Source of the DNA: Saussurea involucrata | Taxonomy: Eukaryota > Streptophyta > Magnoliopsida > Asterales > Asteraceae | Reading direction: 5' to 3' | NCBI GenBank assembly: GCA_033807775.1 | Contig: CM066321.1 | Location: 251,274,422-251,338,421, forward strand | Length of the DNA stretch: 64,000 nt | In this document: positions 43,287-53,640 of the stretch, in pieces | Numbering within the stretch: position 1 is the stretch's first letter | Layout of the letters: each line of letters opens with the position of its first letter | Notes under the pieces: model-generated | The model's input: only the letters and a program-made list of their open reading frames with translations | The model's database searches: none | What the model was told of the DNA's origin: nothing | Translations under genes and position numbers: made by a program

Positions 43287-44638
43287 GTAAGTTTTGTTAA
43301 CACAATGTTCTCATCTTTTGTTGTTTTAATCTAAGTTTGTATCAAGTTTTGTGTAAGTTTTTTAATGTTTGTATTGTATGAAAAATGTAATGTTTGCTAA
43401 ATTTTACATAATGTTTTTGTTCACATTTGTTGTATTTTGGAGTATGTAATGTTTTTTTAACACAATGTTCTCATCTTTTATTTTTTTAATATAAGTTTGT
43501 ATTAAACTTTGTGTAAGTTTATTAATGTATGTATGAAAAATGTAATGTGTAAGTTTATTAATGTTATATTTGAAGAATGTAATGTTGTTTAAGTTGGGAA
43601 AATTCTGTTTTCTGGAAATTTACAGATTTGGCCCTTATAGTTTGAAAAATGACGGTTTAGGCCCCTAAACTTTGAAAATTGACGGTTTAGGCCCCTAAAC
43701 TTGGATTTTCACCCAACTTTGTAGGCAAGTAGTCCCATGCATTTACAAAATTCTGTCATCTGGAAATTTACAGATTTGGCCCCTATAGTTTGAAAAATGA
43801 CGGTTTAGGCCCCTAAACTTTGAAAATTGACGGTTTAGGCCCCTAAACTTGGATTTTCACCCAACTTTGTAGGCAAGTAGTCCCATGCATTTACAAAATT
43901 CTGTCATCTGGAAATTTACAGATTTGGCCCCTATAGTTTGAAAAATGACGGTTTAGGCCCCTAAAGTTGGCACTTTGACGGTTTAGGCCCCTAAACTTGG
44001 ATTTTCACCCAACTTTGTAGGCAAGTAGTCCCATGCATTTTCAAAATTCTGTCATCTGGAAATTTACAGATTTAGCCCCTATAGTTTGAAAAATGACGGT
44101 TTAGGCCCCTAAAGTTTGAAAATTGGCACTTTAGGCCCCTAAACTTGGATTTTCACCAAACTTTGTAGACAAGTAGTCCCATGCATTTACAAAATTCTGT
44201 TTTCTAGAAATTTACAGATTTGGCCCTTATAGTTTGAAAAATGACGGTTTAGGCCCCTAAACTTTGAAAATTGGCACTTTAGGCCCCTAAACTTGGATTT
44301 TCACCAAACTTTGTAGACAAGTAGTCCCATGTATTTACAAAATTCTGTTTTCTAGAAATTTACAGATTTGGCCCTTATAGTTTGAAAAATGACGGTTTAG
44401 GCCCCTAAACTTTGAAAATTGACGGTTTAGGCCCCTAAACTTGGATTTTCACCCAACTTTGTAGGCAAGTAGTCCCATGCATTTACAAAATTCTGTCATC
44501 TGGAAATTTACAGATTTGGCCCCTATAGTTTGAAAAATGACGGTTTAGGCCCCTAAACTTTGAAAATTGGCACTTTAGGCCCCTAAAATTGGCACTTTGA
44601 CGGTTTAGGCCCCTAACATTGGATATTTATATACGCAG
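43287..44638 (+). repeat. Intron 1 of the protease gene with a 148-bp tandem array
   Basis: From about 43600 to 44635 seven units of 147-149 bp follow each other (AAAATTCTG landmarks at 43747, 43896, 44043, 44191, 44339, 44487). Each unit contains two to three sub-copies of GACGGTTTAGGCCCCTAAAC and the block GGATTTTCACCCAACTTTGT. The array lies wholly in the 1.35-kb first intron, after a four-codon first exon. Confidence 0.9.
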
Positions 44639-46730
44639 GCAAATAGGGAGTCTTTGATGATTAAGTCAAAGCTAATCCGGTTGATAGAAATCCGTGGGAA
44701 GTTAACCGAGCGTAGGCTTGATCTTTTTCGCACCACTTGTTTTGGTGCGTTTCTGGATTCTCAAGACTTCCATAACGACCCTGCGATTGTTCTTACCATG
44801 TTGAAGAATGAGATACCCCCCCTGGTGATCTGCGAGGGATTCATTATATTACCGTTTTCACGGGCACACACTTAGGTATGGCCCGGAGGAGTTCTGTCTT
44901 ATGTCGGGACTCGTTTTTGGCCCGAGGCCGGGCCTTCCTGCATCCAGGCCTGAGGGGTTTGTTCATAGAATATTTGGGAACGGTAAATTGACCATTGGCC
45001 GCCTCAAGCCCTTGTTTGACACCTTCAGCAACGCAGTTGGTGTAGACGGTTTCTCGGACATTGATGTTGTCCAAGTATGATTGATGATGATGGTGGAGGA
45101 GTTGTTCCTTGGTCGACATCATCATTTGCCCATTTCTCCCACCGTCCTTGCATTGATAGAGAATCTTGGGGCTTGGAACCGATATCCTTGGGGCAGTTTC
45201 ATCTGGGATTATACATATTCCCAGATGAAAGATTTTATTGAGCGCCGTACAGATCTTAAGTCGAAGCTGACGTTAACGGGCTTTATCCAGCCGTTCAAGG
45301 TTAGTTACCATAATATTAAATATTTCTACAATTGTTAATGAGTTTGTAGGTGTAACGTTACTTTTTCCACATATATGGATTCTCGAGACTTTTCCTCGCT
45401 CGAGTAGGTATTTCGTGCAGCACAACCGGGTTCCTAGGATAACTAGGTGGGCTAGGACCCGAAAAGTATTATATACACAAGAAATTAGTGACATTTTGTT
45501 GGTGTTGATGCCGCAGGTAAGATTTTTTACAATGTTGGAGGTTTGTATGAAGATAACCCCTAAAATTCTAATATTTCGTCAACTCTTGCATATTTTAGGA
45601 CCAACCACTCACGAGACTTGACGCCACAGATCAAGAGGAGGCAGAGTGGTGGTATTGGTCCAGCCAGATGTTCTTCCACGGTGACCCTGAAGACGACGGC
45701 GACGATGATGACGATGGCGACAATGATGACGAGGACGAGGCCGTTAACGATCAGGAGCACAATACATCAGGGATTCTGGAGTCCACCAACACCAATCCGA
45801 GCTTCACCAATCAGGGATTTCAGGCTCGACCACCACCAATCCGTTTCTCAGATCTGCCCTTTAGGGAGTTTCCGTCCGATGACCCGAACTGGGCGCATGT
45901 GGGTCTGCTTCAGCAGGCTGGTGTTTGGCTTGAGCATCGTTTTGAGGCGGGTTTGAATGTAAGTATTTCATTTAACATCGTTTAACATTTTCGTATGCAA
46001 ACTTACTAACACAGCCGAATGTGTCGTTCAGGCACCCCCTATGGACACTAACTGGTATGACGGGTTTGAGGATATATTGACTCCCAGTCCAGCACAGGCG
46101 AATGTGTCGTTTCATCCCAGTTCATCACAGCCGAATGTGTCGTTTCGTCCACCAGGACCGACGATGGTGCCGCAATCCCGCTCTTCCATGAGCATGTCAA
46201 TGCCGCTTCATGATGCTGGCGTGCGCATGTCACCCGTGTTCAACAGTCCTGTGAGAGACCTAAACCCAGCTCTGAACGAGGAGGATAGGCTTGGTAGGGG
46301 GGCACCCCAGCCTGTTGCGAATTCGAGATATTTTAATTCTACTTACACACAGCTCGGTGATACTACCCCCGTCAGGCCCCGTCCGACTAGCACCAGTAGG
46401 CTGCAGCGTCAGGATACGAGTCTTCAAGCCACCGTGTCCCAAAATGTTGAGCAACTCTACATCCTCAGGCAGTTGCCGACCACTTTGAGGATTTCTTGTT
46501 TACCTCGGCAACATGCAGTTCCAACGTTTTGGGGACAACTATTGGGCTATGAAAACCATGGATGGTTTGAAGACATGGTTAGTACATTCATATGTTATTA
46601 TAGTCCTACAATTTGAATACCAAAAAAGCTTTCCTGTACCTGTAGCTTATCATTGAATGGTTTATTTATAGCATATCGAGGCATGGGTTCGAATGACGCT
46701 CATCGCATGTTCTCCAGATAGCAACTGGAC

Positions 46731-47706
46731 GATGGTCATCCCAGAGTGGTGGGGAATGCTGATACGTGGGAACATACTTGAGGTAGTCGCGCATATGAAT
46801 GGGTCAATGACTTTGTCAGACGGATTTCCTACATGGACAGGAAATGTCAACATTGTATGTAATCTAAGTTTCCCTATTTCAAACATTATGAATTTATACT
46901 ATCTAACTAATGTTAACTTTATGTTTGCAGGTTCTTATACCCATGAACATCGATAACAACCATTGGGTGGTTGGGGAGTTGTCCTTACATTCCATGCAGA
47001 TGATTGTATACGATAGTTATCAGACCGGTTCTCGTAGAATTACCGAGTTGCTTGAGACATTCAAGCAAAATTTGACCTACGTATTCAGGTGTATACAAGA
47101 GCATGAACGAGCTGACCGGATGGAACAATTCGGATGGAGTTATGCAGCGGAAGTTCCCCAGCAGAATGGTCAGTTAGGCGACTGTGGTGCTTTCACCTGC
47201 CGATTTTTGTCAGATAGGGATGGTCATCCCAGAGTGGTGGGGAATGCTGATACGTGGGAACATACTTGAGGTAGTCGCGCATATGAATGGGTCAATGACT
47301 TTGTCAGACGGATTTCCTACATGGACAGGAAATGTCAACATTGTATGTAATCTAAGTTTCCCTATTTCAAACATTATGAATTTATACTATCTAACTAATG
47401 TTAACTTTATGTTTGCAGGTTCTTATACCCATGAACATCGATAACAACCATTGGGTGGTTGGGGAGTTGTCCTTACATTCCATGCAGATGATTGTATACG
47501 ATAGTTATCAGACCGGTTCTCGTAGAATTACCGAGTTGCTTGAGACATTCAAGCAAAATTTGACCTACGTATTCAGGTGTATACAAGAGCATGAACGAGC
47601 TGACCGGATGGAACAATTCGGATGGAGTTATGCAGCGGAAGTTCCCCAGCAGAATGGTCAGTTAGGCGACTGTGGTGCTTTCACCTGCCGATTTTTGTCA
47701 GATAGG
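46731..47706 (+). repeat. 488-bp tandem duplication in the protease gene
   Basis: 46731-47218 and 47219-47706 look identical by eye. The unit runs from within exon 6 (GATGGTCATCC) through the intron into exon 7 (TTTTTGTCAGATAGG). Reading through copy 1 gives a frame that ends within the start of copy 2. Splicing from the donor at 46855 to the second acceptor at 47418 would skip the extra unit and restore the protease frame. Confidence 0.93.
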
Positions 47707-47796
47707 GTTAGCGGGCAACTACCAGACATGGATATCGATATCGTGGCTTGGCGGAGACAAATGGCAGAATTATTTTGGACCTGCGTGTTGAATTAG

Positions 47797-48078
47797 CTTT
47801 TAATAGTTGTATAGCTTTTATTATTTACGGTATAGTTTTTATTGTTTGGTGTTTCACTTTTATTATTTATATCTTTACATCAATCAACTTCACAATAGTT
47901 ACACATGAAACAACAACATAGAAAGTGTTACTAAAAACTAAAATCATTTATTCATGACCAAACTACAACATGAAACAACAACATAGAAAATGCAACACAC
48001 ACCATGAAACAACAACATAAAAAGTGCAACACACAACATGAAACAACAACATAAAAACTGCAACAACACTACCACCAC
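47797..48078. other. AT-rich spacer inside the MULE
   Basis: Holds four ATGAAACAACAACATA(G/A)AAA repeats (about 47905-48050). No gene is seen. It is the 3' region shared by the convergent protease gene and the minus-strand coiled-coil gene. Confidence 0.6.
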
Positions 48079-48399
48079 CTAAGGATAAAGTGCATTACAC
48101 CTATCGATGAAGGTTTGCTTCTCGGTTATCTGTGCTTGAAGAACTGGGAACTGTTGTACAATGTTGTGGACGTGTAAGTTTTCTTGACGAATACGGGACT
48201 CCTTATCTTTGATTTCCCTCTTCATCCTTTTTATCTCCTTTTCTTCATCTTCCATCCTTTTCAGATGAACCCCCTTCCTATCCCCCAACCGTTGCCACTC
48301 TACAGTTAATTCCTCGATCTCCCTTTCACTTTTTTCTACCTCCATATTTATCCGTTTCGGCATTACTTGTGAAGACTGTGGGTTTGAAGAAGATGCCAT
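48079..48399 (-). CDS. Small coiled-coil protein 1 of the MULE
   Basis: An open frame, 106 residues from MASSSNPQSSQV; an in-frame ATG at 48426 would add nine residues. Residues about 18-95 form a charged coiled coil (EKSEREIEELTVEWQ, MEDEEKEIKRMKREIKDKE). It ends FIDRCNALYP. I recognise no named family. It resembles coiled-coil protein 2 in layout: basic/Ser-rich start, central coil, C-terminal [D/T]-x-(6)-YP. It is transcribed divergently from that gene. A TATA-like CTATAAATACTC (minus strand, 48478-48467) lies 70 bp upstream. A regulatory or dimerisation role is a guess. Confidence 0.6.
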   Translation of the reverse strand: MASSSNPQSSQVMPKRINMEVEKSEREIEELTVEWQRLGDRKGVHLKRMEDEEKEIKRMKREIKDKESRIRQENLHVHNIVQQFPVLQAQITEKQTFIDRCNALYP

Positions 48400-48466
48400 T
48401 TTCTTTCCAGAAAGATGAGAGTACAAAGTCGTATGAGTGTTGTGAGTCTTAAGTTAGAATTAACTT

Positions 48467-48594
48467 GAGTATTTATAGGCACAACATCGCATCCGCAAGT
48501 GCGAACCTATCCGGCACCGCAAGTGCGAACCTATCCGGCACCGCAAGTGCGAACCTACCCGCATCCGCAAGTGCGAACCTACGGCTATAAGTAG
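48467..48594. promoter_or_regulatory. Bidirectional promoter with four 24-bp repeats
   Basis: CCGCAAGTGCGAACCT occurs at 48493, 48517, 48541 and 48565, exactly 24 bp apart, within repeats of (C/T)CCGGCACCGCAAGTGCGA. The array is flanked by outward TATA-like boxes: CTATAAATAC on the minus strand (48478-48469) and GCTATAAGTA on the plus strand (48584-48593). GGCACCGCAAGTGCGGACC at the right TIR inner edge (52429-52411, minus strand) matches the repeat at 18 of 19 positions. Confidence 0.75.
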
Positions 48595-48688
48595 GTGGTC
48601 TGATGAATTAGTAATTCACAAGTTGTTATCTATCGTTTCTACCATCCACAATAGAACCAAACCTTCTCTACCATTTCGTGCCACTATT

Positions 48689-49264
48689 ATGGCTGGGGGT
48701 TCTAGGTCAAAAGGCAAAAGGTCCACCAATGGGGCTGGAACTTCACGACAAAACGACAACCAACCCGTCAAAGATGGAGCTTACAGGAATACGTGGTGGG
48801 TACCATCCACAACCGAGGAGTGGGCATCATGAGGCCGAACTAGGGCCGATTATCCATTCATGGAAGAGGAGACAAATCAGTGGAACGCTGCACGGGAGCA
48901 ATACTACCTCAACCATCGCTTCAATGAACCACCAATGTATCAATCTAACCAGTCGGAGGATCTTACAGGAACTCAAAGAATGCCATCCCCCGTAAAACGG
49001 TCAATTGATGACGAGAACGCCGAGATTGTAAACATAAAACGTATGTGGAACCAAAACAGGTTGGTTATTCAAGGGAAGAAGGACTGCCTGGAGGAGAAGA
49101 AACAAGACCTGGCACAAAGGAGGCGGGATCTTAGGGATCTGCAAAAACAAATTCGCGAACTAGAAGAGGAGATTACAGAGCTCACAGAGAGTTACACGGG
49201 AATGGAGGAGGTTATTGATGAAAAGGTTGTCTGGATCACCAAAATGCAGGACATCTACCCGTAG
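48689..49264 (+). pseudogene. Small coiled-coil protein 2 of the MULE (one in-frame TGA)
   Basis: Starts MAGGSRSKGKRSTNGAGTS (basic, possible nuclear signal). A TGA at 48830-48832 interrupts an otherwise single open frame that continues from GRTRADYPFMEEETNQW to a TAG at 49262-49264. The second part has a coiled coil (residues about 120-180: EEKKQDLAQRRRDLRDLQKQ) and ends WITKMQDIYP. Either the TGA is a point mutation (CGA or TGG to TGA) or translation begins at 48860. It looks distantly related to coiled-coil protein 1. No named family is recognised. Confidence 0.6.
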
Positions 49265-49461
49265 TAGTAGATTTCTTCAAATGTACTAGTTTCCATGCTT
49301 TATGAGTATCAATAAAATGCAACTTTCATGTTTACTTTATTTTATACACAACAACCCTTAACAGACACGACAAAGTACATTGAAATCAGCAGTAAACATA
49401 AGGACAACAAGCTTGAAAGACAATTGAACGTAACAGGCATAACTTGAGACTTCAAACAAGT

Positions 49462-52339
49462 TTACTCGTTAAAATCAATATTTTGATCGATAGTTTGATG
49501 CCTAGAACTGCCGTAGTTGGTCTCCTGGGTCGCCTGTGTTTGAATTTGTCGGCTACCGGATGCTCCTTGATGTTGGCGGCTACAGGAGGCTCTTCGACGT
49601 GGTCGGCTACCGGATGCTCCTTGATTCACTGGAAACTCTGCATGACAGTTTGATCGATTATGTCCGCTTTGCTTACACCGTGAACATCTTCTCGGTGTCG
49701 GATCCTCGCCACGGGATGGGATACGGTCGTGGTTGCTCGGTCTACCAACGCGTTTCTGCATCAACGGAGGTTTAACGGTCATAAGTGGTGGGTCTGGAAC
49801 AACCCACGTTTCAGGAGGCCCAGCCGGATGTATGACCTCTGAGAGTGTTGCTCGCCAGGTAGCCGTCGTGAAGTAACCAAGCGCCAGGTGGGTGACATCT
49901 GTACACCGTGGATATCTTGCAACGACGATTGCATGACTGCAAGGTAAACCGGACATCTGCCACTTCATACAAGTGCAATTACGATTATTGTAAGCCACCT
50001 TCGCGTCCCTGCGCATATCACATACTTCGTATACACCCTGACCAATTTCATGGACAGTAAACCTCGACGACTTCATTTGTCTCCTTTTAACTTTTTTCAT
50101 TGCAAACGGGGTTAGAAAATCTACCCATTTTGCTGTAGAAACAAAAATAGTCAAAATACTGAAAATAATCTCACCTAGTTGTAACAACAGTAGATTGTAT
50201 GTAGGTTGATGTATGTATAGATGATAACCTGCGTTGTTCCGACGTTTTGCATACCAGTCTTGTTGCATTGATCGAAAGTAATCCATGAGGGACACGATAG
50301 GTAACCTCCGAGCGTAACGGGACAGTGCATTGACAGACTCGGCGCTGTTTGAAGTCATTATGTTGTAACGGATTGCAGGAAAATGGGCCCTAGACCATCT
50401 TTCTGGCGTAGTATCAGATTCCAAAACTTGGACTCCCACAGGTACAGCAGCTCGTAGAGCTGCCATTCTAAGATCGAAGTCACGCACCGTGTACGCTTTA
50501 CAGACCTTCCAAAACATAGTCTTATAATGGTCGATCCTATTATCCCTGGTTTTCATGTTCATCATTAGATGGCGACAATAGAGCGCATGATGGGCATGTG
50601 GGTACACCGTATTGATAGCTTGGCGTATTGAACCGGCCCTGTCCGAAACAAACACCAACCCTTCTGGTTCGCCGATACACTGCTTCAGGTTGGACAAAAA
50701 ATAAGTCCATCCCTCTCCACTCTCAGACCTACCAACTCCGAAAGCGAGCATGAAAATTTGATTGTTGGCGTCCATAGCAACGACTAAGAACATTATGCCC
50801 AAGTAAGGCCCCTTCAAATGAGCGCCGTCTATTATAATGACCGGGCGCAAATAGCTCGTAAACGATCGGATCTACGAAAAGTTATGCTCAAAACGTTAGA
50901 ATACTATATAATATAATGAAAGTGTAGACTATATAACAGGAAATAATATATACCGCGCAACCAAGGGCTTAAAAACAAAGGTTAAAACGTCCTGCAATAT
51001 CTCTCTGTATTCGGGAAAAGGTACCAGGGTTTTGAAGCTCCAAATTATAGAAAAACCCCGGGAGTCGCGTGTAAGAATCGTGGGGGTCGCCCCGCACCAA
51101 GGCTAGCGCAAAAGCTTTTGTACGCCACGCTTGCGAATACGAGATATCTACGTTGTATTGCTCCTTGATGTCCTTCACAATGTCGGATCCATGGAGTTTA
51201 CGGCTTTCATCCTGTACTTTAGGCATGATTATATCACACAGTACTCTCCTATTGGCGTTACGGTGGTTAGGATGCATCTGGGTCCTTGAACAAATGTGTA
51301 CGTCTTTCATCCTGCGTACCTGGAACATATCGCTATCTTTGACATTTGCAGCACGCCAATCACAGTTACAATCCCTACACTTCGCTTCAAATCGGGTATT
51401 TGAAGATCTCTCCACATAATACTGGAAACCCTCTTGAACACACTTTTTTCCAAGGGCGAGGGTCAGGTCGTCTTTCGAGGCGAAGAAGTCCCCTTCATTC
51501 ACTAATGGACTACGATTATATGCTACAGGCTCTTGGTTAGGTCTTATGAAATGGTCATCCCGATCTGGAAGGGGATGAGGTTGGCCAAAAAAATCATTTA
51601 TTCCCCCGTATGATTTAATAGGACTGGTTTCTTCTTCTTCATCTTCTTCACCGTTTTCTTCGTCGTCTTCTTCATCGTCTTCTTCATTTATATTTAGACC
51701 AGGAATATCCAAACGGTAAACATGGGACTCGTCGTCGTCTTCTTCTTCTTCATGTGGTTCTTCTACCGGTTCTTGGGTCTCCGGAACAATTTCGGGGTTA
51801 TAGTCACTATAACCATAATTATTGGGACTAAGAAAATCATGATTATACCCATACACATGCTCATCTTCAGACTGAAAATGAGGCACGTAAGCTTGACTCT
51901 GCTCAACAGGAGACACATCTGGCTCTCGTATGGTGTTCGAACCACCACCAACATCAGGCTCTCGTACGCTGTTGGAACAACCACCAACATTGTTTGTGTC
52001 AGCAAACTCAATATAAACACAAAGTGTTGGTGGATTTCTTACAGCCGCAGCAGATTCCATAAAAGCTTTTACATCGTCGGTGTCTCGTAACTCATAAATT
52101 TGGCCAGAAAATTGGTACACTATTTTAGTCGTACCAAAATTAGGGTCGAATCCACATCTGCTTTGAACACACCTAACAAACTTAGAATGTGTCATGTTGG
52201 TTGGCACCATGACTCGCATTACCGGGAATGCGGAATGATACACCCAATCCGTCCCGTTCAGTTGCCAAGAACCCCCAGGCCAAATACGTAGCTTAATTTT
52301 ATCAGGTAAGGAACTCATTTCTGAAAAAATTTGTTTCAA
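49462..52339 (-). pseudogene. mudrA: mudrA-type MULE transposase (one in-frame stop)
   Basis: Exon 1 (52339-50954) encodes a PB1-like domain (KIKLRIWPGGSW to LCVYIEF), an acidic linker, and the MuDR DNA-binding domain (FASKDDLTLALG, FEAKCRDCNCDWRA, VHICSR). A TAA at 50971-50969 interrupts it before ALGCA. A GT..AG intron (50953-50872) follows. Exon 2 (50871-49462) holds the DDE transposase (Asp in VIIIDGAHLKG, Asp in VSDRAGS, Glu in MTSNSAESVNAL), a SWIM zinc finger (CTCMKWQMSGLPCSHA) and a zinc knuckle (CSRCKQSGHNRSNC). All catalytic residues are present. It would cut the element ends. The start lies about 72 bp inside the shared TIR/promoter motif. Confidence 0.9.
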
Positions 52340-52432
52340 AGAAATTGGGAAAAATCATATTGGAAAACTAAGAAAAAATCGTACATAAATACACAAAATA
52401 GGGTTCGCCGGGTCCGCACTTGCGGTGCCAGA

Positions 52433-52600
52433 CCGGCTTTAAAAAATTTTCGTCTGGAGCTGGAAACGGCGTCGTTTTGGGTACGAGTGCGGTCCGCACT
52501 GGAATCGAGTGCGGACCCATGTCCATTTTCGTAATACGGGAGAGATTTTGGCTATTTTCTCAATTGGGTTCGTTGGAATGGCTATTTTCGTCAATTTCCC
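52433..52600 (-). repeat. Right TIR of the MULE
   Basis: Reverse complement of the left TIR. It holds GAGTGCGGTCCGCACT, a near-perfect inverted pair, and GAGTGCGGACC. The inner neighbour 52411-52429 carries the motif shared with the bidirectional promoter array. It serves as upstream region for mudrA. Confidence 0.95.
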
Positions 52601-52609
52601 GATCAAAAT

Positions 52610-53289
52610 GGTAACCACTAGAATAATTAATTTAAATGATCCTAATTGAATTTCACATTAATTTCTATACTATTGACGCAACCGAGTCTAACCGTTTTTT
52701 GTTAGATCTCGACCGTTTAAATTAATCCCAACTTTTAATCTCCACCGTTCAAAATCATTTTAGGAAGACTTGTAACTTCCAGCCCACTCCTTTTACCCAT
52801 GAGAGATTGAGATTCTGTACTGTATTCATTCGATTGTATGTGCATTAGAATGTTTGTGTTGTTTTAGCATTTGCAGGTTTAAGGTTTAACCTGCGACCAC
52901 TTCCAACAAACCGTACCTAGAACCCTCAATTTAGCGTGGTAGATTGCCGACTCGAATCATCATCATATTAGTGAGTTTCTTTTTCTGTTTATGTGAATCG
53001 TGAATTGCAGTTACTCTCTGAGAAAACTCGCTAAACAATTGATTCTGAATTTGGGAAAATCGTACAGATACGGATGAATTGGAGGGAAGGAGTTTATCGG
53101 CGTCAAGTGAGGAAGAGGCTGAATCAGGGTCGTAAAAGCTCATAAGGGCCCAGAGAAAGAGACTTCGGCCTGTAGGTGCCTTGACAGACGATGATCAAAT
53201 CGATGGTGAAGGTAGACATTTGTTTATGTTTCGAACTCTACTCATTCCATCCATCCTCTAACAATTCAGTTATATAAACCCAAATTGTT
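52610..53289. other. AT-rich flank without a supported gene
   Basis: A minus-strand frame 53143-52931 (MSFYDPDSASSSLDAD) has a plausible serine-rich coding look and could be a first exon, but I recognise no family and no continuing exon. Confidence 0.3.
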
Positions 53290-53299
53290 ATGATTTTGA

Positions 53300-53514
53300 T
53301 TTTGATTTGGATTTGGAAGGTGTCGACTTTTGAATCGGTTATCTCGAAAGGAGGGAAAGTGGTGGAGAAGACTCTGTTTAATTTGATCGAGTTATTGATG
53401 AACCAACTGCTTATTGGATGGAATTACGGCCAAAGGAGATGTAAAATTACAGAGGAAAATGCAGGTATATTCTTTGGACAATTGTTTTTGGTTCAGTTTC
53501 TTGAATCTTGATTT

Positions 53515-53555
<41 letters not shown>

Positions 53556-53640
53556 ACGATGGCCTATGTGATTGATGAATTTTCTAGGTGAAAAGGGTTC
53601 AAAAGTATGTGTTCATCGGTAGCGATGAAGTGGGTATGAC
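53300..53640 (+). pseudogene. BAG-domain gene fragment
   Basis: FESVISKGGKVVEKTLFNLI then ELLMNQLL matches the BAG domain of plant BAG1-4 type co-chaperones. The frame then shifts (LDGITAKGDVKLQRKMQ follows in another frame). A donor GCAG|GTATAT (about 53465) and an acceptor TTCTAG (about 53587) lead to VKRVQKYV, the conserved continuation of the domain, after which similarity stops. BAG proteins bind Hsp70 and control nucleotide exchange. With a frameshift, no ubiquitin-like N-terminus and a diverged last exon, this is a gene fragment. Confidence 0.65.
53518..53552. repeat. (TA)n microsatellite
   Basis: About 17 TA units within the intron of the BAG fragment. Confidence 0.95.

Larger units (their letters stand above)
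43275..47796 (+). pseudogene. DUF1985-like + Ulp1/C48 protease gene of the MULE (multi-exon, lesions)
   Basis: Exons inferred from GT..AG borders and frame: 43275-43286 (MSNE), 44639-45299, 45350-45516, 45599-45958, 46032-46577, 46672-46854, 46931-47218, and 47419-47796. Exon 2 encodes a DUF1985-like region (LFRTTCFGAFLD, then LRYGPEEFCLMSGL). Exon 4 has an acidic tract (DDGDDDDDGDNDDEDE). The C-terminus is a C48 cysteine protease: His in NNHWVVGEL, Asp in IVYDS, Cys in GDCGAFTCRF. Lesions: a frame change near 44850-44870 and an in-frame TGA near 45079 in exon 2. A 488-bp tandem duplication covers the protease exons. Such proteases are carried by Kaonashi-type MULEs; deSUMOylation is assumed by family only. 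Confidence 0.85.
42908..52600. mobile_element. Mutator-like element with Ulp1-type protease (Kaonashi-like MULE)
   Basis: 9693 bp bounded by 168-bp terminal inverted repeats (42908-43075 and 52433-52600, about 93% identical by eye). Perfect 9-bp flanks GATCAAAAT occur at 42899-42907 and 52601-52609, the MULE hallmark. Contents: a DUF1985-like/Ulp1-like gene on the plus strand (43275-47796), a divergent pair of coiled-coil genes (48399 minus, 48689 plus) and a mudrA-type transposase on the minus strand (52339-49462). The intact duplication suggests a fairly recent insertion, although both main genes carry lesions. Confidence 0.95.

Noticed and set aside
48489..48580. The 24-bp repeats as ordinary satellite DNA
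   Set aside because: Only four copies, placed exactly between two outward TATA boxes and matching a TIR motif, so a regulatory reading is better.
50133..50174. A 42-nt intron in the transposase exon (GTGAG...CTACAG)
   Set aside because: The borders look right and the segment reads like an insertion, but it is in frame and shorter than the usual plant minimum of about 60-70 nt, so I left the exon continuous.
52931..53143. Serine-rich minus-strand protein as a gene
   Set aside because: No domain, no continuing exon and no clear splice sites. It is kept only as a remark in the flank entry.
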